DNA from: Deltaproteobacteria bacterium
GTDB lineage: Bacteria; Myxococcota_A; UBA9042; DTJE01
Direction of reading: 5' to 3'
Assembly (NCBI GenBank): GCA_029547805.1
Contig: JAKPOP010000017.1
Location: 62,001 to 126,000 of the forward strand
DNA length: 64,000 nucleotides
In this document: positions 53,427 through 61,173 of the stretch, piece by piece
Layout of the letters: every line of letters begins with the position of its first letter
How positions within the stretch are numbered: position 1 is the first letter of the stretch
Program-made: the position numbers and the translations under genes
The notes under the pieces: generated by a model
The model's input: the letters and a program-made list of their open reading frames with translations, nothing else
Databases searched by the model: none
Told to the model about the DNA's origin: nothing

Positions 53427-53804
53427 GGTCAGGGCGGTCCTGGCGATCGCCGGGAACCATCCGTGGTTCCTGGAGGAAAGTCCGGGCTCCGCAGGGCAGG
53501 GTGCCGGGCCAATCCCGGCGGGGGCAACCCCAGGGACAGTGCCACAGAAACCAGACCGCCGGTCCCCTTCGGGGCGACCGGCAAGGGTGAAACCGTGGGG
53601 CAAGAGCCCACGGGCGTCCTCGGTGACGGGGATGCCGGCAAACCCCACCCGGAGCAAGGCCGAACAGGGGAAGGATGGCCCGTCCGAGACCCCGGGTAAG
53701 GCCGCTGGAGGCGAGGAGGGATCCTCGCCCGAGAGGAATGATCGCCGCGAGGTCCCCGGCGACGGGGCCCTCGGACAGAACCCGGCTTATGGGCCGCCCT
53801 GACC
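53427..53804 (+). ncRNA. rnpB: RNase P RNA, bacterial type A
   Basis: This is the catalytic RNA that removes 5' leaders from pre-tRNAs. Universally conserved blocks appear in order: GAGGAAAGTCCGGGCTCC, CAGTGCCACAGAAA, AAGGGTGAAA, GGCAAGAGCCCAC, GAGGAATGATCG, ACAGAACCCGGCTTATGGGC. The ends pair as helix P1 (GGTCAGGGCGG with CCGCCCTGACC), giving the boundaries. Total about 378 nt. ORFs called across it on both strands are shadows. Confidence 0.97.
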
Positions 53805-53825
53805 GGCCCCCTGCGGGATGAGACG

Positions 53826-54485
53826 ATGGCGTCGACGATCCTCTGGACCCGAAACCGCGGCGTGCAGGCGATGACCCGGGTGATTCTGGCCCGGCGTGGG
53901 GAACGGCCGCTGGTGGTGGAGACCCTGGCCGCCCTTCGGACCTCGGCCGCCGAGCGACTCCCCGGGGTCCTGATCACCACCGACGAGGACCTCGAGACGA
54001 GCGGCCTGGACCCCGCGTCCCTGGACCGCCTGTTCCCGGGAGTCCCGACCCTGGTCGTCTGTTCCGGAAGACGTCCCCTCCCCTCCCCGGTCGGCCCCCG
54101 GATGCGGGTGATCCCCCTCCCCTTCTCCGCGGCGGACCTCCTGGACGCCCTTCCGGCTCCCGGGGGACCCCGATCCCCTGAACCGCCGGGCCCGGCCGCC
54201 CCCGAAGCGGCCTTCACCGGCACCCGTCCACCGCCGGAGTCCGCCTCGGTTCCCGCCGATCCGGTGCTGCGCGACCGGGACCTGCAGGCCCTCGTGCAAC
54301 AGGAGGTGCGGAAACTGCTGGAGGCCTCCCTGCGGGAGTGGGTCCAGCGAACGGTCCGAGAGGTCGTCCCCGAACTGGCGGAGAGCCTGATCCGGGAGGA
54401 ACTGGAACGCCTGCTTCGGGAGTCGGAGGAGGCGGCCCTGCAGGGTCCGGTCCCAGAGGACTCCGAGTCCCCTCCTAGGAAGTGA
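53826..54485 (+). CDS. Receiver-like protein with PopZ/DUF2497-like C-terminus
   Basis: This is a 219-residue soluble protein. Residues 1-110 resemble a degenerate response-regulator fold without the phospho-Asp (PGVLITTDEDLET, GVPTLVVCSGR). A Pro-rich linker follows (about 112-150). The last 65 residues are helical, with LREWVQRTVREVVPELAESL then IREELERLL. This resembles the C-terminal oligomerisation helices of PopZ/DUF2497 (lkewl...pplVe.lV..EI.). A scaffold or polar role is a hypothesis. ATG 53826 follows rnpB by 21 bases. Confidence 0.65.
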   Translation: MASTILWTRNRGVQAMTRVILARRGERPLVVETLAALRTSAAERLPGVLITTDEDLETSGLDPASLDRLFPGVPTLVVCSGRRPLPSPVGPRMRVIPLPFSAADLLDALPAPGGPRSPEPPGPAAPEAAFTGTRPPPESASVPADPVLRDRDLQALVQQEVRKLLEASLREWVQRTVREVVPELAESLIREELERLLRESEEAALQGPVPEDSESPPRK

Positions 54486-55227
54486 TTCGCGACGTCAGCA
54501 TCGACCCGAGGCTGCCGCTGAGGACCAGAGACCCGCCCCAGGCGGCCAGGAAGGCGATCCCCTGCCAGAAGGAATGGGAGGTCGCCGCGTGGACCACGCC
54601 ACCGGCCACGAGGACCACCAGGACGGTGGCCGCCACCTGGGCCCCCGGGCTCCCCATCCAGGCCCAGTTCGCCGTCGCCATGCCCATGCCCATCGCGATC
54701 CCGAAGCCCAGGACCGTCAGCACCCCCGAGAAGATCACGGCCCCGAAGACCCCCAGGCGCTCCCCGGGAAGCAGCACCGATGCCAGGATCAGCAGGGCCG
54801 GGACCAGGACCAGGATTCCCAGCATCAAGGCCAGCATCGACTTCACCTGGGCCACGAAGGTCCCGATGGCCGTGGCCCGGACGATGTTGGCCTGGAACAC
54901 CTGGAAGATCCGGAAGAAGAGGTTGTAGCGAAAGAGGGCCGGAAAGCGATCCGCCGGGACGCCGTTCACGCGGGCGACGGCCTGGATCGGGATCCGCCGG
55001 GCCTCCACCTGGTGCCCCTGAGCCTGGAAGGCGAAGTCCCCCTTGCCTTTCCGGACCTCCTCGGGCTGGTCCTTGGACTTCTGCCAGAGGAAGATGAGGT
55101 CCTCCCCCTCCACCTGTTCCACGACCCCGGTCCACTGTTCCCCGCCGAGGGTCTCGAGCGTCGCCGCCCTCGCCGTCGGCCCGACCCAGGACGCCACCAG
55201 GAGCACCATCATGCCGGTCCACCGCAT
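54475..55227 (-). CDS. Exported/membrane protein of unknown function
   Basis: This is a 250-residue protein. It has an N-terminal signal peptide (MMVLLVASWVGPTARA), a small beta domain (LGGEQWTGVVEQVEGEDLIF), and then about four transmembrane helices (about 125-245: LALMLGILVLVPALLILASV, VFGAVIFSGVLTVLGFG and two more). I do not recognise the family. It starts at ATG 55227 (MRWTGMM) rather than the track's 55302, because the extension is unlike a signal. It is convergent with the PopZ-like-tailed gene, overlapping by 11 bases. Confidence 0.7.
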   Translation of the reverse strand: MRWTGMMVLLVASWVGPTARAATLETLGGEQWTGVVEQVEGEDLIFLWQKSKDQPEEVRKGKGDFAFQAQGHQVEARRIPIQAVARVNGVPADRFPALFRYNLFFRIFQVFQANIVRATAIGTFVAQVKSMLALMLGILVLVPALLILASVLLPGERLGVFGAVIFSGVLTVLGFGIAMGMGMATANWAWMGSPGAQVAATVLVVLVAGGVVHAATSHSFWQGIAFLAAWGGSLVLSGSLGSMLTSRITS

Positions 55228-55437
55228 CCGCCCGCTCCACGCACTGGAGAGGTCTACTGTTGCAGAAGCGGCGTTCCGATTCAAGCCCCGGCGCCGCCCC
55301 ATGTCCGGACCACAAACCTCGACCGCGGTGAGGTCCGTTGCGGCCCGAGGAGCCCCGGGTGTCCAGGAACCGGCCCATCAGGACAGGGGCGAAGGGGATG
55401 GTCGCACTCCGGGTCGCTGGATCGGCGGCCCCGGTCT

Positions 55438-55472
55438 TCCAGGGCCGCAAGGCGACGGCCCGTCCCTGGAAT
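55438..55472 (-). terminator. Stem-loop at the end of the Cys-rich lipoprotein gene
   Basis: TTCCAGGG and CCCTGGAA form an 8-bp inverted repeat around GGGCCG/CGGCCC at the 3' end of the minus-strand lipoprotein gene. No T tract is present. Confidence 0.35.
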
Positions 55473-56242
55473 CAGGTGGTCGGGGGGAAGCAGGCCTGGG
55501 CCTGGATCGGGCAGTTGTGGTTCTGTCCATAGGCCTCGCAGGTCCAGGTCGGCCAGCCGTTCGCGTTGATGTCCGTCTCGGCGCACTCGATGCCCAGGAT
55601 GCAGTCCTTGTAGGCGATCCAGGTCGCCTGGGCCTCGGCGGAGCCCAGGCCGAAGCACCGGGCCGGGCACGCGGCATCATCGGGGTCACAGTCCTTGCGG
55701 CACTTCCAGATGTCCCGGCACGTCCCTCCGGGGGTCGGCCCGCAGGCGGTCAGCAGTTCCCGGCAGGCATCGAGCACGCAGTCGGTGTACTGCTCGTCCT
55801 GGAAGATCGGGTCGCATGAGGCGTTGGCGATGCAGTCCCGCAGGGCCTCCCAGGCCCCCGTGGCCCCGGACACGGGCTGCACCGCGCAGGCGGCCTGGAA
55901 CGTGGGATCGGGACACTGGATCGCGCAGGCGGCGATCTCGTGACAGGTCGATCCCCCCACCGACTGGGGACAGGATGCGGTTCCGTCCGTGGTTCCGGGG
56001 TCCTGGGTCCCACCGGGGTCCTGGACGTCCACGCGGCCCGGGTCCGGAGTCCCTGGGTCCAAGGGAACCCCCGGATCCCTGCCAGAGTCCTGCGGAGCCC
56101 CCGGGTCGGTTCCCGGGTCGGCCAGGTCCGTCACCACCGGGACGTCCCGGCCGAGGTCCGTCCCCAGGTCCGTCACGTCGTTCCCCGAGTCGCAACCGGC
56201 CAGGAAGCCCACGATGCCCATCACCGCCAGGAACTGTCTCAT
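55472..56242 (-). CDS. Cys-rich lipoprotein with Asp/Pro stalk (A)
   Basis: This is a 256-residue protein with a perfect lipobox, GIVGFLAGCDSG. A stalk of about 60 residues rich in D, P, G and T follows (DLGTDLGRDVPVVTDLADPG). A C-terminal domain of about 165 residues contains 19 cysteines in C-x(3)-C type pairs (AACAIQCPD, IWKCRKDCDPDDAACPARC). Cys-Asp at +1/+2 would keep an E. coli lipoprotein in the inner membrane; the rule may not hold here. It is related in style to the next gene upstream and probably duplicated from the same family. The function is unknown. Confidence 0.8.
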   Translation of the reverse strand: MRQFLAVMGIVGFLAGCDSGNDVTDLGTDLGRDVPVVTDLADPGTDPGAPQDSGRDPGVPLDPGTPDPGRVDVQDPGGTQDPGTTDGTASCPQSVGGSTCHEIAACAIQCPDPTFQAACAVQPVSGATGAWEALRDCIANASCDPIFQDEQYTDCVLDACRELLTACGPTPGGTCRDIWKCRKDCDPDDAACPARCFGLGSAEAQATWIAYKDCILGIECAETDINANGWPTWTCEAYGQNHNCPIQAQACFPPTT

Positions 56243-56260
56243 CGTTCCCCCCTGAAATGG

Positions 56261-56302
56261 CCGGGGGGACCGGCAGCCTCGCGAGGTCGCCGATCCCCCC
56301 GG
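56261..56302 (-). other. Long intergenic stem-loop between two lipoprotein genes
   Basis: CCGGGGGGA and TCCCCCCGG form a 9-bp stem enclosing CGGC/GCCG and the palindrome CCTCGCGAGG. It may be a partial terminator or RNA-processing site that sets the ratio of the two lipoproteins. Confidence 0.5.
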
Positions 56303-56333
56303 GAAAGAACCGCTGGTTCCAGGGCCGTTGGGC

Positions 56334-57530
56334 CTACTGGGCCGCCTGATCGTTCATGCAGGCGTTGGCCTGGCTCTCACAGGCGCCGCCGGCATTGATC
56401 GCCGCGTTCAGGCAGTTGTTGCAGTCGGTCTCCTGCTGGGGCGTCGGGTTCTCCACGTTGCAGACCGTGCAGGTGTCGAACATGCACTGGATCATGGCGT
56501 TCCAGAGCTGCCCGGCGGTCTTCGTGCCCTCCCGCAGGCAGTTCTGCACGCAGGCGCTGTCCTGGCAGGTCTGGAAGACGCAGGTGAACATCTCGCCGCA
56601 CTTCTTGGTGCCGTAGGTCGCGCACTTCTCCCACTGGGACGCGCAGGCGCCGTCGGCCGCCTGGTTCCAGCAGTCGTCGCAATCCTGCTGCTGCTGCGGC
56701 GTGGGATTCTCGACCTCGCAGACCGGGCACTGGGCCGAGGTGCAGTCGATGGCGTACTGGAGGTCCAGCTGGGCATCAGGAGTCGCCTCGCCCCAGCAGT
56801 TGCCGATGCACTCGCTGCGCTCGTTCACGTCGGGGGTGGCCGGGTTGTCCTCCGGGCAGGAGGTCAGGCAGCCGATCAGGCTTCCGCAGTTCTGGTACTG
56901 GCAGCCCCAGAAGCAGTGGTAGTACTCGGAGATGCACTTCTGCTCCAGGCAGGCGTAGAACTCCTCGTCGGTCTGAGCATTCGCGCAGTTGCGCTGCAGG
57001 CACTGGATGAAGTTGTTGTAGTCCGTCAGGCCCCGGACCGACAGGTTCGACTGGCACTGCTGCCGGCAGGCGTTGCCGGTGGCGTCCTGGGGGCAGTCGG
57101 CAGCGCACTCGAAGTAGCCCTTGCAGGACCGGGCCCCCTCGTCCACGCAGGTCTGGGTGCCCGGGTCCGTGCCCTGGTCCACGCCGGTGTCGGTCGGCGG
57201 CGTCACGGTGTCGGTCCCGTTGTCGGTGGGGGGCGTCACCGTGTCGGTCCCGTTGTCCGTCGGCGGGTTCACCGTGTCGGTGCCGTTGTCGGTCGGCGGC
57301 GTCACCGTGTCCCGGCCCGTGTCGGTCCCATTGTCCGTCGGCGGCGTCACCGTGTCCCGGCCCGTGTCCGTCCCGTTGTCCGTCGGCGGATTGACGATGT
57401 CCCGACCCGTGTCGGCCCCCGTGTCCGTCGGCGGGATGATCACGTCCTGGCCATTGTCATTGCTGCTGTCGCAGGCCGTCATCCCGACGGTCAGCGCCAG
57501 CACCGCGAAGATCCCCAGACACTGCTTCAT
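56334..57530 (-). CDS. Cys-rich lipoprotein with PPTD tandem-repeat stalk (B)
   Basis: This is a 398-residue protein with a signal ending LTVGMTACDSS. Residues 33-119 are tandem PPTDNGTDT repeats, and the C-terminal 270 residues have about 37 cysteines in helical CxxxC pairs (FIQCLQRNCAN, YHCFWGCQYQNCGSL). Two near-identical ENPTPQQ-x-DC units hint at internal duplication. A TTGACA-17-GACAAT promoter and 58-base leader precede it, suggesting high expression. It is probably an abundant, disulfide-rich surface protein of unknown role. Confidence 0.83.
   Translation of the reverse strand: MKQCLGIFAVLALTVGMTACDSSNDNGQDVIIPPTDTGADTGRDIVNPPTDNGTDTGRDTVTPPTDNGTDTGRDTVTPPTDNGTDTVNPPTDNGTDTVTPPTDNGTDTVTPPTDTGVDQGTDPGTQTCVDEGARSCKGYFECAADCPQDATGNACRQQCQSNLSVRGLTDYNNFIQCLQRNCANAQTDEEFYACLEQKCISEYYHCFWGCQYQNCGSLIGCLTSCPEDNPATPDVNERSECIGNCWGEATPDAQLDLQYAIDCTSAQCPVCEVENPTPQQQQDCDDCWNQAADGACASQWEKCATYGTKKCGEMFTCVFQTCQDSACVQNCLREGTKTAGQLWNAMIQCMFDTCTVCNVENPTPQQETDCNNCLNAAINAGGACESQANACMNDQAAQ
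57174..57434 (-). repeat. Tandem repeat encoding PPTD units
   Basis: Seven coding units start PPTD: three of 15 residues (ending GRD-V-N/T), three of 11, and a last divergent one. The near-identical DNA units are prone to slippage, so the stalk length may vary between strains. Confidence 0.9.
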
Positions 57531-57594
57531 CTCGACCTCTCCTGGAAAGAAGTGCTTGCCCGCATCCCATCACCGCAGGCTTCGAAACATGCGG

Positions 57595-57623
57595 ATTGTC
57601 GCAGAATGTCCTCGCTCTGTCAA
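57595..57623 (-). promoter_or_regulatory. Sigma-70 promoter of lipoprotein B
   Basis: The minus strand has a perfect TTGACA, 17 bases, then GACAAT. Start predicted near 57588, 58 bases before the ATG. Confidence 0.65.
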
Positions 57624-57662
57624 CGGCCTTGTCGAAGAACTGGAGTCCGGTCCCCCAGGACG

Positions 57663-58898
57663 TCAGGAGACCGGGGCATTCGGTCGGGAGCCCGCCCCTG
57701 CGGGATCGGGCCAGAGGCGGACCTCGAACCGGGCGCCGCCCGACGGACGATTGACCGCCCCGATCTCGCCGTTGTGGGCCTCCACGATCAGCCGCGCCAT
57801 GTAGAGCCCCATCCCCAGTCCCCCCTCCCCCTTGGTGCTGACGAACGGCTCGAACAGCCGGTCCGCCGCCCCCTCGGGCAGCCCCGGGCCCTCATCCTCC
57901 ACGGCAAGCCGGATCTGGCCGCCCTGCAGGATCCCGGCGGAGACGGTGATGGCCTGGCCCTGGATGGTGGCTTGGACCGCATTTCGCAGCAGGTTCACCA
58001 GCACCTGGATCAGTTTTCCCCGGTCCCCCTGGATGGGAGGGAGGCCGTCCTCCACGAACGTCTGCACCCGCCGGCGTCGGAACTCCACGTCGCCCCGCAT
58101 CACCACCAGGGCGTCCCGGACCAGGTCGCCGACGTCCACGGTGGAGATGGCGGTCCCCAGGCGCCCGTCCCGGGAGAACTGGTGCAGCGACTCCAGCGTC
58201 CCCATCAGGGCGTGGAGCCCCGACAGCCCGACACGCACCGACTCCTTCATCTCCTCGGAAGCCCCCATCGACTCCAGGTCCGCCTCCAGGAAGGTGAGCC
58301 CCATCAGGGCGTTCCGGAGGTCGTGGACGACCCCCGTGGCCAGGCGGCCCATGCTGCTGAGCCGCTCCATGTGCAGCATCCGCTGCTGGGCCTCCCGGAG
58401 TTCCTGGAGCGTTCGCGTCAGGTCCTCGTTCCGAACCGCCAGGCGTTCCAGCAGTCCCGTCACCGCCCGGCGATAGAAGACCATCTCCTGGGCCTCCCGG
58501 ACGGTCCGGACCAGGTCCCCGATGTCAAAGGGCTTCGTGAGGAACCGGAAGACCTTCGCCTCGTTGATCGCCTGAAGAATCACCGGCGCGTCGGTATAGG
58601 CCGACAGCACGATTCCGACCACGTCGGGTCGCTCGGTGGTCAGGCGCGACAGCAGGTCCACCCCCGTCAGACCGGGCATCCGCTGGTCCGAAATCACCAG
58701 GTCCAGGGGCTCCGCGAGAGCGCTGGCGAGCCCCGAGGGACCGTCGGTGGCCCGGACCACCCGGAGGCCCTCGTCCTGCAGCACCGCCTCCAGGACGTCC
58801 AGGTTTTCGGGCTCGTCATCGACAATCAGGATCGCACGATGCAGCAGGTCCCCCATTCCCTGCTGTTCCACCAGTCGCTGGAGGGTCTCGATGCCCAT
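57663..58898 (-). CDS. Receiver-histidine kinase hybrid
   Basis: This is a 411-residue cytoplasmic protein. An N-terminal receiver (AILIVDDEPENL, phospho-Asp71 in LVISDQRMPG, Lys122 in FLTKPFD) is followed by a coiled-coil linker, a HisKA-like H-box VVHDLRNALMG (His192), and HATPase with NLLRNAVQA, DEGPGLP and GGLGMGLYMARLIV. There is no membrane segment. The receiver-first order suggests it is controlled by another kinase. Start MGIETLQRL at 58898; the track's start has no ribosome site. No response-regulator gene is adjacent. Confidence 0.9.
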   Translation of the reverse strand: MGIETLQRLVEQQGMGDLLHRAILIVDDEPENLDVLEAVLQDEGLRVVRATDGPSGLASALAEPLDLVISDQRMPGLTGVDLLSRLTTERPDVVGIVLSAYTDAPVILQAINEAKVFRFLTKPFDIGDLVRTVREAQEMVFYRRAVTGLLERLAVRNEDLTRTLQELREAQQRMLHMERLSSMGRLATGVVHDLRNALMGLTFLEADLESMGASEEMKESVRVGLSGLHALMGTLESLHQFSRDGRLGTAISTVDVGDLVRDALVVMRGDVEFRRRRVQTFVEDGLPPIQGDRGKLIQVLVNLLRNAVQATIQGQAITVSAGILQGGQIRLAVEDEGPGLPEGAADRLFEPFVSTKGEGGLGMGLYMARLIVEAHNGEIGAVNRPSGGARFEVRLWPDPAGAGSRPNAPVS

Positions 58899-58990
58899 CG
58901 CAAGGCGAGTATAGGGGCCACCGGTGCACACCGGCAAGTTTTCTTCCGCCCGTTCCCCCTCTATCATTCTCTCCTCGACAGGAGGCCCCG

Positions 58991-60298
58991 ATGGACCGTC
59001 GTTCCCTGGTGCTCCGCAACGTCCGACTCCCTGGAAGGCCGGGACATCCCGGGACGGACGTCCTGGTGGAAGGAGGTCTCTTCGAGCGGATCGGGGGGGC
59101 CGTGACGCCCCGGGAGCCGGCCGTCGAGATCGACGCCGGGGGAGCCTGGCTGGTCCCGGGAGCCGTGGACATGCACGTCCACCTGCGCGACCCGGGATGG
59201 ACCCACAAGGAGGACCTCCAGAGCGGGTCCCGGGCCGCCGTGGCCGGGGGCGTCACCACCGTCTGCGACATGCCCAACACGGTTCCCCCGACCCTGGGCC
59301 TCGAGGACCTCCGGGCCAAGGCGGCCCGGGCCCGGGAGGTGTCCCTTTGCGAGATGCGTTTCTTCCTGGCCCTGGCCCAGGACAACCTGGACCAGATCGC
59401 TCGTTGCCTGGAGGAGCCGGCCTTCGCCGGAGTCAAGGTGTTCCTGGGGGCGACCACCGGGGACCTCCTCTCGGGCGACCGGGCCCTGGAGCGGGCCGTG
59501 GACCGGTTTCCGTGCCTCTTCGCCTTCCACGCCGAGGACGAGACGGTCCTCCAGGAGGCCCGTCGCGGAGCAGGCCCGGACCCCACTGCGGCGGACCACC
59601 ACCGACTGCGCCCGCCCGAGGCGGTGGTCCGGGGGGCCCTCCGGGTGGCGGGCCTCTGGCGCCCCGGAAGGCGCCTGCACCTCTGTCATCTCTCCTCGGC
59701 CCGGGAACTGGAGGTCCTCCGGGACCACCCGGGACTCACCGCCGAGGTGACGCCGCACCACCTCTGGTTCACCGCCCAGGACACCGGCGCCCTGGGCAAC
59801 TGGCTCAAGGTGAATCCGCCGGTCCGACTGGCCGAGGATCGGGAGGCCCTCCGGAGGGCCCTGGCCGACGGCGCGATCGACGCCGTGGCCACGGACCACG
59901 CGCCCCATACCCTTGAGGAAAAGGCCCTGCCCTACCCCCAGGCCCCGTCGGGGGTGCCGGGACTGGAGACCTCCGTGCCGGCGGTCCTGCGCCTGGTCCA
60001 GGAGGGACTGCTGACCCTGGATCGGGCCGTCGAGGTCCTCTCGGCCACGCCGGCCCGCCTGCTGGGCCTTCGGGACCGGGGGGCGATTGCCGAGGGACTC
60101 CGGGCCGACTGCTTCCTGTGGGACCCCGATGGAACCTGGGTTCCCGAGGCCGGAGACCTGGTCAGCCGCTGCCGCTGGAGTCCCTTCTTCGGCCTGCCGC
60201 TGGCCCGGCGTCCCCTGGCCACCTGGGTGGCCGGGGTCCTGGTGCATGCCTCGTCCGAGTTCCGACACAGAACAGGGATCACTGCCCCTGCTGATTGA
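58991..60298 (+). CDS. pyrC: Dihydroorotase (class I)
   Basis: This is a 435-residue amidohydrolase that cyclises carbamoyl-aspartate in pyrimidine synthesis. DMHVHLRDPGWTHKEDL carries the two metal His and substrate-binding Arg; GVTTVCDMPNT, FAFHAEDE, LHLCHLSSA and the catalytic ATDHAPHT follow. The bridging residue position reads AGVKVFLG. The absence of pyrB nearby leaves a small chance of another cyclic amidase, but the motifs favour dihydroorotase. Its 3' end overlaps the convergent TPR lipoprotein gene by 20 bases. Confidence 0.9.
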   Translation: MDRRSLVLRNVRLPGRPGHPGTDVLVEGGLFERIGGAVTPREPAVEIDAGGAWLVPGAVDMHVHLRDPGWTHKEDLQSGSRAAVAGGVTTVCDMPNTVPPTLGLEDLRAKAARAREVSLCEMRFFLALAQDNLDQIARCLEEPAFAGVKVFLGATTGDLLSGDRALERAVDRFPCLFAFHAEDETVLQEARRGAGPDPTAADHHRLRPPEAVVRGALRVAGLWRPGRRLHLCHLSSARELEVLRDHPGLTAEVTPHHLWFTAQDTGALGNWLKVNPPVRLAEDREALRRALADGAIDAVATDHAPHTLEEKALPYPQAPSGVPGLETSVPAVLRLVQEGLLTLDRAVEVLSATPARLLGLRDRGAIAEGLRADCFLWDPDGTWVPEAGDLVSRCRWSPFFGLPLARRPLATWVAGVLVHASSEFRHRTGITAPAD

Positions 60299-61145
60299 TG
60301 GCGACCTGCACGGTCTGGAGCACCAGTCGGGCCGGCTCGATCAGTTCCGTGGCCTGCCCGGTGACCTGGGCGGTGACGATGAACTTCTTGAGGTAGAACA
60401 TGGCCTCCCGGAAGCGGTTCTTCCGGATCAGGGCGTTGGCCAGGTTGAAGGCCCCGGCCAGATTCTCGGGGTCCAGTTCCAGGCTCCGGGTGAGGCTCTC
60501 GATCGCCCGGTCGACCTCCCCCATGCTCAACTGCATCAAGCCCAGGTTGTGGTGGCACTCGGCGTCGTCGGGATTCAGGCGGACACACTCCTGGAAGACC
60601 GCCAGGGCCTCCTGTTCCGCCCCCTGCTTCCGGTAGAGGCTGCCCAGGCCCGAAAAGGCCCGGGCATACCCGGGGTCCAGGTCAATGGCCTTCCGATAGA
60701 GGTCGTCCGCCTCCCCGATCCGCCCCTTCTGGGCCAGCACGTCGGCTGCCCAGAAGACGGCCCCCACGTGCCCCGGGTTCAGTTTCTGGGCCTCCTGGAA
60801 CCGGGCCAGCGCCCCGTCCAGGTCCTTCTTCGCGATGGCCAGGCGCCCCAGCTGGAAAATGGCCTCCGCATCCTTGGGCGCCAGCCTGGAGGCTTCCCGG
60901 AGCTCCCGCTCGGCCCCAATCAGGTCCTCTTTCTCATGGAGCAACAGCATGCCCAGTTGGAGGTGCGCCGCGGCGTTCTTGGGATACAGGTTGATGGCCG
61001 ACTCGAAGAGGGCCTTCGCCTCGGCCACGTCCTTCCGGTCCCAGGCCTTGATCCCCCGGTTGGTCAGGGCGATCGAGTCGTTCCGGGCCCGGCTGCACGA
61101 CGACAACAACAGCGCCACGACCACCAGGGAAAGGACCTTCTTCAT
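60279..61145 (-). CDS. TPR lipoprotein of the FHA/AgmX-type cluster
   Basis: This is a 288-residue protein with lipobox ALLLSSCSRARN, then about seven tetratricopeptide repeats (for example AKALFESAINLYPKNAAAHL, AIESLTRSLELDPENLAGAF). It starts at ATG 61145 (MKKVLSL), 28 bases after the FHA protein; the track's 61232 adds a non-coding-like extension. By position and type it resembles TPR lipoproteins of Myxococcus gliding-motility (Glt/Agl) clusters. A scaffold in the periplasm or outer membrane is inferred. Confidence 0.82.
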   Translation of the reverse strand: MKKVLSLVVVALLLSSCSRARNDSIALTNRGIKAWDRKDVAEAKALFESAINLYPKNAAAHLQLGMLLLHEKEDLIGAERELREASRLAPKDAEAIFQLGRLAIAKKDLDGALARFQEAQKLNPGHVGAVFWAADVLAQKGRIGEADDLYRKAIDLDPGYARAFSGLGSLYRKQGAEQEALAVFQECVRLNPDDAECHHNLGLMQLSMGEVDRAIESLTRSLELDPENLAGAFNLANALIRKNRFREAMFYLKKFIVTAQVTGQATELIEPARLVLQTVQVAINQQGQ

Positions 61146-61173
61146 GATCGACTCCTGCCGCAGGGCGAGGGAC

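Noticed and set aside
53429-55450. 673-residue minus-strand ORF
   Set aside because: It runs antisense through RNase P RNA and through the genes at 53826 and 54475, with shadow-type composition.
57174-57434. Regular repeats that could look like a CRISPR array
   Set aside because: They are in-frame coding repeats with no unique spacers and encode PPTD units.
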